NCBI RefSeq assembly: GCF_000382065.1
Contig: NZ_KB907499.1
Coordinates: 568,592 to 632,591, forward strand
Length of the DNA stretch: 64,000 bases
Origin: Stenotrophomonas hibiscicola ATCC 19867
GTDB taxonomy: Bacteria; Pseudomonadota; Gammaproteobacteria; Xanthomonadales; Xanthomonadaceae
Direction of reading: 5' to 3'
Position 1 is the stretch's first letter; every line of letters begins with the position of its first letter. Position numbers and translations under genes: made by a program. Below the pieces are notes generated by a model that did not search any database, was not told the DNA's origin, and worked only from the letters and a program-made list of their open reading frames with translations. Of the stretch, positions 48,062-57,900 are shown piece by piece.

Positions 48062-49135
48062 GTGACCAGCCCTCTCCGCAACGATCGCCTGCTGCGCGCC
48101 CTGCGCCGCGAACCGGTGGACTGCACCCCTGTCTGGCTGATGCGCCAGGCCGGCCGCTACCTGCCGGAGTACCGCGCGACCCGGGCCAAGGCCGGCAGCT
48201 TCCTGGCCATGGCCAAGACCCCGGAGATTGCCTGCGAAGTCACCCTGCAGCCGCTGCGCCGCTTCCCGCTGGATGCGGCCATCCTGTTCTCGGACATCCT
48301 CACCATTCCCGATGCGATGGGCCTGGAGCTGTACTTCGTCGAAGGCGAAGGCCCGAAGTTCCGGCACCCGGTGCGTGACGAAGCCGCCATCGCCCGGCTG
48401 GCGGTGCCGGACATGGAACAGGACCTGGGCTACGTGATGGATGCGGTACGGCTGATCCGCCGCGAACTGGACGGCCAGGTGCCGCTGATCGGCTTCTCCG
48501 GCAGCCCGTGGACACTGGCCTGCTACATGGTGGAAGGCGGTGGCAGCAAGGACTTTGCGCGCATCAAGGCCATGGCACTGAACCACCCGCAGGCCCTGCA
48601 CCGCCTGCTGGAGGTCACCACCGACGCCGTGATCGCCTACCTTGGCGCGCAGCGCGCGGCCGGTGCGCAGGCGCTGCAGGTGTTCGACACCTGGGGTGGC
48701 GTGCTGTCGCCGTCGATGTACCGCGAGTTCTCGCTGCGCTACCTGCAGCGCATCGCCGAAGGCCTGGACCGTGGCCAAGGCAGCGAACGCACGCCGCTGA
48801 TCCTGTTCGGCAAGGGCACCGGCCTGCACTTGGAAGCACTGTCGCAGACTGGCGCCGACGCGCTGGGCCTGGACTGGACCCTGGACCTGGATGAGGCCAT
48901 GCGCCGCACCGGCGGCCGCGTCGCCCTGCAGGGCAACCTCGACCCGACCACGCTGTACGCCTCGCCGGATGCGATCGCCGCCGCTGCCGCGCGCGTGCTC
49001 GACACCTATGCCGCTGGCAATGGTGGTTCGCGCGAGGGCCATGTGTTCAACCTCGGCCATGGCATGTCGCCGGACATGGACCCGGCGCATGTACAGGTGC
49101 TGGTCGACGCAGTGCACGCGCACAGCCAACGCTGA
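48062..49135 (+). CDS. hemE: Uroporphyrinogen decarboxylase
   Basis: This enzyme converts uroporphyrinogen III to coproporphyrinogen III in haem synthesis, acting in the cytoplasm. Signatures: [19 protein letters not shown], the [12 protein letters not shown] active-site Asp, [19 protein letters not shown] and [13 protein letters not shown]. The GTG at 48062 was chosen (357 aa) because AAGGA lies 8 bases upstream. The ATG at 48053 would put that AAGGA only 2 bases away, though it remains possible (360 aa). A stem-loop without a T-tract lies downstream at 49153-49176. Confidence 0.97.
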   Translation: MTSPLRNDRLLRALRREPVDCTPVWLMRQAGRYLPEYRATRAKAGSFLAMAKTPEIACEVTLQPLRRFPLDAAILFSDILTIPDAMGLELYFVEGEGPKFRHPVRDEAAIARLAVPDMEQDLGYVMDAVRLIRRELDGQVPLIGFSGSPWTLACYMVEGGGSKDFARIKAMALNHPQALHRLLEVTTDAVIAYLGAQRAAGAQALQVFDTWGGVLSPSMYREFSLRYLQRIAEGLDRGQGSERTPLILFGKGTGLHLEALSQTGADALGLDWTLDLDEAMRRTGGRVALQGNLDPTTLYASPDAIAAAAARVLDTYAAGNGGSREGHVFNLGHGMSPDMDPAHVQVLVDAVHAHSQR

Positions 49136-49227
49136 GCATTCCGCATGCAGGTACGGCGCGACCTTGATCGCGCCGTGACCCGCAGTGCGCGATCATGGCG
49201 GCCCCCACGCTGCACCGGCCGCACCCC

Positions 49228-50637
49228 ATGTCCACATCGCCATCGACCTACAACCGCCAGCGTCCCCTGCTGTGGCTGGTGTCCCTGGCGATCTTCATGC
49301 AGATGCTGGACTCGACCATCGTCAACACGGCGTTGCCGGCGATGGCGGCCAGCCTGGGCGAGAGCCCGCTGCAGATGCAGTCGGTGGTGTTCAGCTATGC
49401 GCTGGCGGTGGCCACCTTCATTCCCGCCTCGGGCTGGATTGCCGACCGCTATGGCACCCGGCGCACCTTCTTGGTGGCGATCATCCTGTTCACCCTCGGC
49501 TCGCTGGCCTGCGCGTTGGCCCAGCACCTGCACCAGCTGGTCGGTGCGCGCGTGCTGCAGGGCATCGGCGGTGCGATGCTGCTGCCGGTCGGCCGGCTGG
49601 CAGTGATGCGCTCGGTGCCACGCGAGGATTTCCTGCGCGCGATGAGCTTCATCGCCATCCCCGCGCTGGTTGGCCCGCTGATCGGCCCCACGCTGGGCGG
49701 CTGGCTGGTCGAGATCGCCTCATGGCACTGGGTGTTCCTGATCAACCTGCCGATCGGCGTGATCGGTTTCATCGCCGCGATGAAGATCATGCCCGACCAC
49801 TACGCCAGCCATCGCACCCGCTTCGACCTGCGCGGCTACGTCATGCTGGCCTTCGCGATGGTGGTGCTGTCGCTGGCGCTGGACGGCATCTCCGGACTCG
49901 GCACGCCACACGCGCTGGTGATGCTGATGACCGTGGCCGGCCTGGCCGCGCTGGTGGGTTACTGGCTGCACGCCGCCAACTCCACCGCGCCGTTGTTCTC
50001 GCTGGCGCTGTTCCGCGTGCCCAGCTACCGCATCGGCATCCTCGGCAACCTGTTCTCGCGCATCGGCAGCAGCGCCATGCCGATGCTGATCCCGTTGCTG
50101 TTGCAGGTCGGCCTGGGCCTGGGCCCGATGAACGCCGGCCTGATGATGGTGCCGGTGGCGGCGGCCGGCATGGTGTCTAAGAAGCTGGCGGTAAAGCTGG
50201 TCGAGCGCTACGGCTACCGCCGCGTACTGATGGTCAACACCGTGCTGGTGGGCCTGGCGATGGCCAGCTTCATCCTGATGACACCGGGCCAGCACCTGGC
50301 CTGGCGCCTGCTGCAGCTGGCGTTCTTCGGTGCGGTCAATTCGCTGCAGTTCACCGTGATGAACACCGTAACCCTGCGCGACCTGGACCGCGAGTTCGCC
50401 AGTTCCGGCAACAGCCTGCTGTCGATGGTGATGATGCTCGCCGCCGGTTTCGGTGCTGCGGCGGCCGGCAGCCTGCTGGCCGCGTTCGGCAACCACCTGG
50501 ACAGCAACAGCGCGACCGCCGCGCTGCATGCCACGTTCCTCTGTGTGGGCGCGATCACCCTGACCTCGACGATGATCTTCTGGCAGCTGCCGGATACCAA
50601 GCCGGAGCCACGGCAGGTCGAGCACGTCGCGGAGTGA
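49228..50637 (+). CDS. DHA2-family (14-TM type) MFS exporter
   Basis: This 469-aa inner-membrane transporter resembles EmrB/MdtD multidrug exporters. First helix WLVSLAIFMQMLDSTIVNTA carries the DHA2 motif LDxTIVNxALP (continuing LPAMAASLGES). Motif A is GWIADRYGTRRTFLVAI. Later segments GPLIGPTLGGWLVEIASWHW and NLPIGVIGF are characteristic. No membrane-fusion-protein gene is adjacent, so it may act alone as MdtD does. The start at 49228 was chosen for the short cytoplasmic N-terminus. A composite repeat begins a few bases after its stop. Confidence 0.92.
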   Translation: MSTSPSTYNRQRPLLWLVSLAIFMQMLDSTIVNTALPAMAASLGESPLQMQSVVFSYALAVATFIPASGWIADRYGTRRTFLVAIILFTLGSLACALAQHLHQLVGARVLQGIGGAMLLPVGRLAVMRSVPREDFLRAMSFIAIPALVGPLIGPTLGGWLVEIASWHWVFLINLPIGVIGFIAAMKIMPDHYASHRTRFDLRGYVMLAFAMVVLSLALDGISGLGTPHALVMLMTVAGLAALVGYWLHAANSTAPLFSLALFRVPSYRIGILGNLFSRIGSSAMPMLIPLLLQVGLGLGPMNAGLMMVPVAAAGMVSKKLAVKLVERYGYRRVLMVNTVLVGLAMASFILMTPGQHLAWRLLQLAFFGAVNSLQFTVMNTVTLRDLDREFASSGNSLLSMVMMLAAGFGAAAAGSLLAAFGNHLDSNSATAALHATFLCVGAITLTSTMIFWQLPDTKPEPRQVEHVAE

Positions 50638-50639
50638 GG

Positions 50640-50916
50640 GTGGTTCGGCAGGGCTGCGCCCTGCACCTGCAGAGGCCGAAGCCGAAGCCGAAGCAACAGC
50701 AACAGCGAGCATTCCGTGGGTTGGCGGGGTGGTGTGGGCTTGCAGGACACGCCGTAAACCCCCCTCCGGGGTCCGGCCCAGCCGCTGGCGGCTGTGCGTT
50801 CGGGCGCTTGCGAAGCAGTGCTTCGCAAACAAACCGTCCTCACCCATGGGGGCTCGATGGCGCCATCCATGGCGCCAACGGTCCTGCAAGCCCACACCGC
50901 CCCACCTCTGACAGGT
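50640..50916 (+). repeat. Composite inverted-repeat element, copy B
   Basis: This begins 3 bases after the exporter stop with GTGG and a GGCAGGGC/GCCCTGC hairpin, then GAAGCCGAAGCAACAGCAAC-type triplet runs (50676-50716). Arm 50723-50748 pairs with 50881-50906 (26 bases, 2 mismatches). Between the arms is a chain of independent hairpins: CAGCCGC-TGG-(G)CGGCTG, TTGCGAAGCAGTGCTTCGCAA-type, and GGCGCCATCCATGGCGCC (50859-50876). The last is the reverse complement of the module in copy A. No supported gene. Confidence 0.75.
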
Positions 50917-51058
50917 TCACGCGGCTGTGGGTAACGGCGACTGTTGGAACGCGCGGTTGTTGGTAGGTGTCGACCTTGGTCGACACATCTGTCAGATATC
51001 GAATTCCAGATTGTGGTCAGAGCCCATTGCGCAGCAACGGGATCCGACCCCGTGCTCC
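50917..51058. other. Spacer between opposed composite elements
   Basis: A 142-base stretch holds one SMAG-like palindrome (50963-50986) and an AT-richer core with GATATC and GAATTC (50995-51007). No coding sequence or recognisable promoter was found. The matching spacer at 29-128 has the same plan. Confidence 0.5.
50963..50986. repeat. SMAG-like palindrome (GTGTCGACC type)
   Basis: GTAG (50963-50966) is followed by GTGTCGACCTTGGTCGACAC (50967-50986), a 9-base-arm palindrome. It lies between composite copies B and C. Confidence 0.8.
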
Positions 51059-51354
51059 GACAGATCGCGGGAAACTGTCGAAGGCGGGGTGGGTCCGGTT
51101 GCGGGGGCGTGAGCCGCATGGGCCCGAGGCATGCCTCGGGCGGGTTGGGCAGGACGCCCAACCCCGGTCTTGCCGTGTGCGCAGGATTGCGCACACGAGC
51201 AAGCGGCGACCGAGCCTACATGGACGTACTTGCAGCGTCCCCCGTAACCGGACCCACCCCGCCATCCCACAGGAAGCCAGCTTTTGCTTCGGCTGTTGCT
51301 GTTGCTCCGGCTTGCAGCAGGTGCAGGGCCGCAGGCCCTGCCGCCGCACCCTAC
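51059..51354 (-). repeat. Composite inverted-repeat element, copy C
   Basis: Same plan as copy A: GACAG...CTGTC stem, then arm 51083-51109 pairing with 51235-51263, with a hairpin chain between: CCCGAGGCATGCCTCGGG, TTGGGCAGGACGCCCAA, GTGTGCGCAGGATTGCGCAC. A GCTGTTGCTGTTGC tract (51292-51306) and a GCAGGGCC/GGCCCTGC hairpin follow. It terminates in CTAC (51351-51354), i.e. GTAG on the minus strand. The CTA is the stop codon of the first hybrid kinase. First 54 bases are almost identical to 129-182. Confidence 0.75.
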
Positions 51355-54300
51355 CGCCCCATGACCCTGGCGATCGCTTCCAGCAGCAGTTCACCGGTCA
51401 CCGGCTTGCGCAGGAAACCGCCGATGCCGGCCGCTTCCACCTGCTGCTGCAGGTCCGGATCGGTCCGCGCGGTCACGGCAAGCAGCGGCAGCATGTAGCC
51501 CTGGTTGCGCAGGTGCTGGGCCAGTTCGAAACCGCTCAGGCCCGGCAGGTCCAGGTCCAGCAGGCCGACGTCGAAATCGCCGGCACTGATCTCGCGCAGC
51601 GCCGCCAGCGCATGGCCTGCATGCACCACCTCATGCCCACGCGCACTCAGCAGCCCGCGTATCACATCGGCCACGGTCGCGTCGTCTTCCACCAGCAGTA
51701 CCCGCAATGGCGGCATGTTGGCCGCTTCCTGGCGGTGCGTATCACCCTCTGCCTCGGCATGGGCATCGACCACCATCGGCAACGGCAACGTCACGCCGAA
51801 GCAGGTGCCACGACCGAGCTGGCTCTCCACCTGGATCCGCCCTTGCATGGCATGCGCCAGTTCGCGGCAGATTGCCAGGCCCAGGCCACTGCCACCGTAC
51901 TGTGCAGCGGTGCGTGCGCCATCGGCCTGCTCGAAGCGGCGGAAAAGGCGCTGCTGTTGTTCCTGGCTGATGCCCGGGCCGGTGTCGCGCACTTCGAAAT
52001 GCAGCGATCGCAGTTCGGCGTCGCTGCGGGCGTGCAGGGTGATGGTGCCGCGGCTGGTGAACTTGACCGCATTCGAGAGCAGGTTCAACAGGATCTGCCG
52101 TACCCGCATTGCATCGCCGTTGGCCTGCAGGCCGGCGGGCAGCTGGTTGTCGAGCGTGAAACGCAGGCCCTTCTGCGCCGCCAACGGCCCCATCAGCGCG
52201 GCCAGGTCCTGCAGCAGGCTGCCCAGTGCGAACGGCTTGTGCTGCAGCTCCAGGCGGCCCGATTCAATCCGCGCCAGGTCCAGCGCATCGTTGACCAGAT
52301 GCAGCAGGTGCTCGCCGGCATGGCGGATCGATTGTGTATAGCCACGCTGCTGCGGATCCAGCGGCGAGGCCAGCAGCAGCTCGCTCATACCCAGCACACC
52401 GGTCATCGGTGTACGTATCTCGTGGCCAAGATTGGCCAGGAAGCGGGTCTTGGCCGCCGACGCCTGTTCGGCCAGTTCCTGCTTGTGCAGCGCAAGCTGG
52501 TAGGCGTGGCGACGTTGCAGGCGCCGACGGTAAAGCCAGGCGAACCAGCTGGTCAGCAGCAGCGCGAACGAGGCAAGCATCAACAGGCCGGACAAGCTGC
52601 GCCACCACGGTGGCTGCACGCGGAATTCCAGGCTCTGCACACGTGACCAGACATGGTCAGCCGACCGCGCCTGCACTTCCAGCCGATAGCTGCCCGGTGC
52701 CAGCCGCGAGAACAAGCGCTCACCGGCCGGCCCCACTTCCACCCAGTCCGGGTCATAGCCGGCCAAGCGGTAACGATAGGTGTTGGACGCCGAATCGGCG
52801 AACGACAACAGGCGCGCGACGATGCGCAGATCGCGGTCGCCGTCGGCGATCTGCAACGGCGCGTCGTGGGTGAGGTCCAGCACCTGCTCGTTGCGGCGCA
52901 CCTCCACCCGCTCGATCACCAGCGGCGCACGCCGCATCGACGGACGTACCTGCTTCGGGTCGAACACCACCACACCGGCCGGTGTACCTGCCACCAGATG
53001 ACCGTCTGCCGACATCACCAGCGTGTGTTCGCGGAATTCCTGGCTCGGCAGGCCATCGTGCACGCCATACAGGCGCACACTCTGGCCGTCGGCCCCGATG
53101 CGCACCAGGCCACGCGCACTGGTTGCCCACGCAACCCCCTGCGCGTCGACCACCAGCCCCGAGGCGGAGATCGCCGGGTAGCCCTGCTCTGCACCGATCA
53201 CGGCCTGCCGCTCCAGCCGGCCCTGGCTCCAGCGGTAGCGCGACAGACGGCCATCTTCGGACAGCCAGACCTGGCCATCGGTGCCCACGTGCAGTGCATG
53301 GATCGCGGTCGCCGGCGCACCCGGCACCGGCTGGAAACGCTCGCTTTCCGGCAGCCACTGCAGCAGGCCACGGCTGCTTGCCAGCCAGATATGGTCCTGC
53401 GGCCCGCATTCCACGTCCAGATTGAGCTGGCCCTGCTGCAATCCACGCTGGCCATTATCCAGTTGGCGCCGCAGGCGCCCATCCAGATCGCGTTGCTGAA
53501 GCCCCGACGGCAGCATCAGCCAGAGACTGTCACCATCACAGGTCATCATGGATTCGATGACTCCTTCCATGGTCGCGTCGGCGCCGGCATCCCGGCCCCA
53601 GCGGCGCAGATCACGCCGCTTCGGGTCATAGCGCAGCAGTGCGTCGTTGGAACCGATCCAGACCTGGCCGCGGCGATCCTCGCGCACCGAGGTCAGCCAG
53701 TGCATGCCGTTGACCCAGGTACGGTGCTGTTCGATGCTGCCGGTCTTCGGATCGAAGCGGTCCAGCGCGCCGTGGCTGCCGACCGTCCAGATGCCGCCAT
53801 TGCTGGAGGGGCTGGTGCCCAGCACGAAGGCATTGCGCAGCGAGCGCGGGTCGTCCTCCAGCCGCGACAGCACCGAGAACTGCCACCAACGCGGCAGCAG
53901 GTGCCAGAGGCCGGCGTTGGTGCTGGCCAGCCAGATACCACCCTCGCGATCCTCGTAGGCGCCAGTCCAGTTCGGGCGCACCGGACCACGCGCCACGGCG
54001 CTGTACAGGGGCACGGCTTGGTACTGGCCATCGACCGCCCGGCCGAGGCCGGTGCGGGTGTCCAGCCAGTGCCCGCCCTGCTCGTCGCGCAGCATCATGC
54101 CCAGCACCTGCTCGCCTTCGGGCAGCTTCCAGGACGGTGCCTCGAAACGACCATCGGGACGGCGCACCATGGCACCGGCCATCGTGCTGATCCAAAGGCT
54201 GCCATCGGATTCGGCCGTCAAGCCATTGATCAGCAGGCTGGGAATGATGCCGGCCCCGACCCGCTCAAAGTCCGTGCCGGTCCAGCGCGCGACGCCATGC

Positions 54301-54893
54301 TTGGTGCCGATCCACAGGCTGCCGTCAGCCAGGGTGGCCAGGTACGGCACCGATGCCGCCGGCAGGCTGCGCGGGTTGTTCGCTTCAGGCAGGAAGCGCT
54401 GCAACCGGTCCTGGTTGTCCAGGCGGTACAGACCACCTTCGTGGGTGCCGAACCAGACCGAACCATCCGGCGTGGTGGCCAGGCTCCAGACCGTGTTGGT
54501 GCCCATCAACGGCTGGCTGCTGCGGTCGTAGAAGTGCAGCTGGCGGCGATCGGCCGACATCCGTACAAGGCCGGCGTTCTCGGTGCCGATCCAGAGCTGG
54601 TTGCGGGCATCGACCAGCACCGTCCAGATGCGGTTGTCGCGCAGGCCGTCTTCCGAGCGCCAGATCCGGTAGTTGCGCCCGTCGTAGCGGGCCAGGCCGT
54701 CGTTGGTCGCGATCCAGAGGTAACCGTAACGATCCTCGGCCATGCGGTTCACGGTGTTGGACGGCAAGCCGTCGAACACCGTCACCTGGCGCGGGTTCGG
54801 TGGCACCGGCTGCGCCGCAGCGGGTGACAGGCCGCACAGGAGGACCAGCAGCAGCATCGCCGCCCGCAGATACACCACCGATTGCCTCCTCAC
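51351..54893 (-). CDS. Hybrid histidine kinase with periplasmic propeller sensor (1)
   Basis: This is a 1180-aa one-protein two-component system. Signal peptide (LLLVLLCGLSPAAAQP), then two beta-propellers of Reg_prop repeats (residues ~35-650; repeated D-G-x-L-W-I-G-T/A-x-x-G units), a Y_Y_Y Ig-like domain (~690-765: ASNTYRYRLAGYDPDWVEVG) and one TM helix (SLSGLLMLASFALLLTSWFA). HisKA has phospho-His H824 in FLANLGHEIRTPMTG; HATPase has NLLSNAVKFTSRG and GSGLGLAI; the receiver has D1113 in [12 protein letters not shown]. Unlike Bacteroides hybrids there is no C-terminal AraC domain and no HPt, so an outside phosphotransfer partner is needed. It lies 81 bases after paralogue 2. Ligand unknown, perhaps an oligosaccharide or peptide. 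Confidence 0.94.
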   Translation of the reverse strand: MRRQSVVYLRAAMLLLVLLCGLSPAAAQPVPPNPRQVTVFDGLPSNTVNRMAEDRYGYLWIATNDGLARYDGRNYRIWRSEDGLRDNRIWTVLVDARNQLWIGTENAGLVRMSADRRQLHFYDRSSQPLMGTNTVWSLATTPDGSVWFGTHEGGLYRLDNQDRLQRFLPEANNPRSLPAASVPYLATLADGSLWIGTKHGVARWTGTDFERVGAGIIPSLLINGLTAESDGSLWISTMAGAMVRRPDGRFEAPSWKLPEGEQVLGMMLRDEQGGHWLDTRTGLGRAVDGQYQAVPLYSAVARGPVRPNWTGAYEDREGGIWLASTNAGLWHLLPRWWQFSVLSRLEDDPRSLRNAFVLGTSPSSNGGIWTVGSHGALDRFDPKTGSIEQHRTWVNGMHWLTSVREDRRGQVWIGSNDALLRYDPKRRDLRRWGRDAGADATMEGVIESMMTCDGDSLWLMLPSGLQQRDLDGRLRRQLDNGQRGLQQGQLNLDVECGPQDHIWLASSRGLLQWLPESERFQPVPGAPATAIHALHVGTDGQVWLSEDGRLSRYRWSQGRLERQAVIGAEQGYPAISASGLVVDAQGVAWATSARGLVRIGADGQSVRLYGVHDGLPSQEFREHTLVMSADGHLVAGTPAGVVVFDPKQVRPSMRRAPLVIERVEVRRNEQVLDLTHDAPLQIADGDRDLRIVARLLSFADSASNTYRYRLAGYDPDWVEVGPAGERLFSRLAPGSYRLEVQARSADHVWSRVQSLEFRVQPPWWRSLSGLLMLASFALLLTSWFAWLYRRRLQRRHAYQLALHKQELAEQASAAKTRFLANLGHEIRTPMTGVLGMSELLLASPLDPQQRGYTQSIRHAGEHLLHLVNDALDLARIESGRLELQHKPFALGSLLQDLAALMGPLAAQKGLRFTLDNQLPAGLQANGDAMRVRQILLNLLSNAVKFTSRGTITLHARSDAELRSLHFEVRDTGPGISQEQQQRLFRRFEQADGARTAAQYGGSGLGLAICRELAHAMQGRIQVESQLGRGTCFGVTLPLPMVVDAHAEAEGDTHRQEAANMPPLRVLLVEDDATVADVIRGLLSARGHEVVHAGHALAALREISAGDFDVGLLDLDLPGLSGFELAQHLRNQGYMLPLLAVTARTDPDLQQQVEAAGIGGFLRKPVTGELLLEAIARVMGR

Positions 54894-54974
54894 GCTGCTT
54901 CTGATGATTCCCGCACTACGGGCGTCGGCATGGTAAACCGAAAGTCGCGACGTTCACGCCCGGCGCTGGCGCAT

Positions 54975-57900
54975 TCAAAGGGCGGTTTGTCGTTTTGCGC
55001 GCGCCTGGGCAATGGCAGTCACCAGCATGTCACCGGTCACCGGCTTGCGCAGGAAGCCATCGAACCCAGCCGCCAGGACCTGGGTCTCGGCGTAGGCGTC
55101 GGACCGTGCAGTGACCGCCACCAAGGGAAGTTCATAGCCCATGGTGCGCAGCTGCCGGGCGATGGCGGTGCCGTCCAGCGCCGGCAGATCCAGATCAAGC
55201 AGGCCTACGTCAAAGCCATCGGTGGCGATCTCCGATAGCGCGCCCAAACCATGCAGCACGTGCACCACGTCGTGGCCACGGCCACGCAGCAGGCCGGCAA
55301 TGACCTCGGCCACGGTCGCGTCATCCTCCACCAGCAGGATGCGTAGTGGCGGCAGCATCGGCAGTACCGGCAATTCGCCCGGCGCATTGGCGGCCTGCCG
55401 GTTCCAGGGCAGCGGCAGCCATACCCGGAAGCGGGCGCCCTTGCCCGGCTGGCTGTCCACTTCAATGCGCCCGTTCATGGCCACGGCCAGCTCCTGGCAG
55501 ATCGCCAGGCCCAGCCCGCTGCCTCCATAGCGCGACGCGGTGCGCGGGCCATCGGCCTGTTCGAAGCGATGGAACAGGCGGTCCTGCTGCTCGGCGTTGA
55601 TGCCCGGGCCGGTGTCATGCACTTCGAAGCAGAGTCCACCACCGTTGTCTTCCAGCCGCACGGCCAGGCCGACGTGCCCGCGCTCGGTGAACTTGATTGC
55701 ATTGCCCAGCAGATTGAGCAGGATCTGCCGCACGCGCATCTCGTCGCCACTGACGCTGATCGGCCCAGGTGGAACGTCCCCACGGCGGAACTCCAGATTG
55801 CGCTGCGTTGCCATCGGCTGCATCAACGCCTGCACCTGGTCGAGCAGGCTGGCCAGATCGAACGGGCGCAGGTCCAGCTCCAGCCGGCCGGCCTCGATGC
55901 GGGCCAGATCCAGCGCGTCATTGACCAGCCGCAGCAGGTGGCTGCCCGCCTGCTGGATCGAGCCTGCATAGCTGCGCTGCACTGGATCCAGCGGGGTGGC
56001 CAGCAGCAGTTCGCTCATGCCGAGCACGCCGGTCATCGGCGTGCGCACCTCATGGCCCAGCGTGGCCAGGAACCGGCTCTTGGCCTGTGATGCCTGCTCC
56101 GCCAGCTGCTGCTTGTGCACGGTCAACTGCCATTGCTGGCGGCGGCGCAGCCGCGCACGGATCGACCACACCACGATGAGCAGCAGCAACGAGCCGATCA
56201 GCAGGTAGCCGAAGATCGCCATGCCGCTGCGCCACCAGGGTGGCAAAACCTTTACCTGCAGCCGCTGCGAAGGTGTCCAGGCGCCACTGGCCGTCGCCGC
56301 CTGGACTTCAATGACGTAGCTGCCGGTCGGCAGCCGCGACAGCGTGCGTTGGCCGTCACCGCCCTGCTCCACCCAGTTCTGGTCGTAGCCCTGAACCCGG
56401 AAGCGGTAGCGGTTGCCCTGCGGGTTGGCATAGGAAAGCAGCCGCGCATCAATCTGCAGGTCACGGTCATCCGGCCCCAGCAATAACGTGCCGCTGGTCG
56501 GCAGCGGTTGCCAGCCACGGGCATCATCGCGCCGCACGCGGACCTCGGCGATCACCAGTGACGAAGGCGGCAGCGTGGTCTCGGCGGCATTCACATCGAA
56601 CTCGACCAGGCCGGTCTGGGCCACCGCCAGCACGCGACCGTCGGCATTCACCGCCGGCGGCCGGCTGGTGAACTCGGCGTCGGGCAGGCCATCGCGTTCG
56701 TTGAACTGCTGCAGGCGGCGCGCTTTCGGATCCCATCGCAGCAGGCCACGTGGCGTGGTCGCCCACAGGCGGCCGTCTTCGGCCAACGCCAGCCCCCCCA
56801 TGCTCACCGGCGGCACGCCCGCACTGCCATCAATGCGCTGGATCAGGCGCAGGCTCATGCCATCCCACTGATAGCGCTCGAGCGCACCTTGCCGGGCCAG
56901 CCACAGCTGCTGCGGATCGACCCACACCAGGTCATAGATCAGCCCGCGCGAAACGCCCGGCACCGCTTCGAAGCGCCCGGCCTGTTCACGCCAGATCCCC
57001 ATGTCGCCCATCACCCAGGCCTTGCCCTGGGCATCGAAGCGGATCTGCTCAATCGGTGAATCGGCCGTCTTGCGGAAATCCTCCAGCGGGTAGCTGCGCA
57101 GTATGCGGCCGTCGGCACTGCGTTGCTGCAGGCCGAGGTTCATCACCGACAGCCAGACCGTGCCATCGGGGGCCTGCCGCATCAGATCGACGCGCTGGCG
57201 CAGGTCCGCGCCCCCGTCGATACGCCAATCGTGCAACGCGCCGGTGGCCGGGTCGTACACGCTGATGCGGCCGGCACGCCCCAGCCACAGGCGCCCGTCC
57301 GGCCGCGGCAGCACCGACCACACCGCCCCGCTGCCAATCTCGCGATCGCTGGCCAGCAACCGCAGGGTTCCCTGCGCATCCAGCTGGTACACGCCATGTG
57401 CCGAGCCAACGTAGTAGTTCTGGCCATCGCTGGCTGCACTCAACAGGTACTGGCTGTCCAGCGGCTTGCCGTCAAGCTGGTTCCAGATCGAAAACCGGCG
57501 CCAGTCCGGGGGCAGGTAGGCCAGGCCCTGGGTCAGCAGCGCCACCCACAATCCGCCCTCGTGGTCCTGCAGCAGATCGAGCACACCACTCTGGGCAGTG
57601 AGGAAACCACTGCCGCGGTCGCCATCGAGCCGCCACAGCATGCTGGCATCTCCGCGCAACAGGCCATCGGAGGTGCCTGCCCAGTAACCGCCCTGGCGAT
57701 CAGCCAGCACGAGCGCCGAACGCAGGCGCGCACTGTCGGCCCAGCGTGGACGGCTGACCCGGTCCTGCGGGTCGATACGGTAGAGGCCGTCATTCTGGCT
57801 GCCGGCCCAGATCGAGCCGTCGGGGTCGCGGCTCAGGCGCAACACGCTCAGCGCCCCCAGTTCGCGCGGTGCGACAGCCTCGAACCCAGTCCCGTTCCAG

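Noticed and set aside
49153..49176. Hairpin ACGGCGCGA/TCGCGCCGT after hemE as a terminator
   Set aside because: The stem is real but no T-tract follows on the plus strand, so it was not listed as a terminator.
50676..50716. Coding-like CAA/CAG (polyglutamine) microsatellite
   Set aside because: It is a conserved arm of the composite repeat and appears inverted in copies A and C; it is not part of any supported gene.
50634..51498. Several overlapping short frames in the composite repeat, some Pro/Arg-rich and alike between the two repeat regions
   Set aside because: They come from translating the repeat itself. Similar DNA is read in different frames in different copies, and no ribosome sites are present.
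52653..54827. Plus-strand frame of over 700 codons opposite hybrid kinase 1
   Set aside because: His/Gln/Ala-rich antisense shadow without signal peptide, domain or ribosome site.
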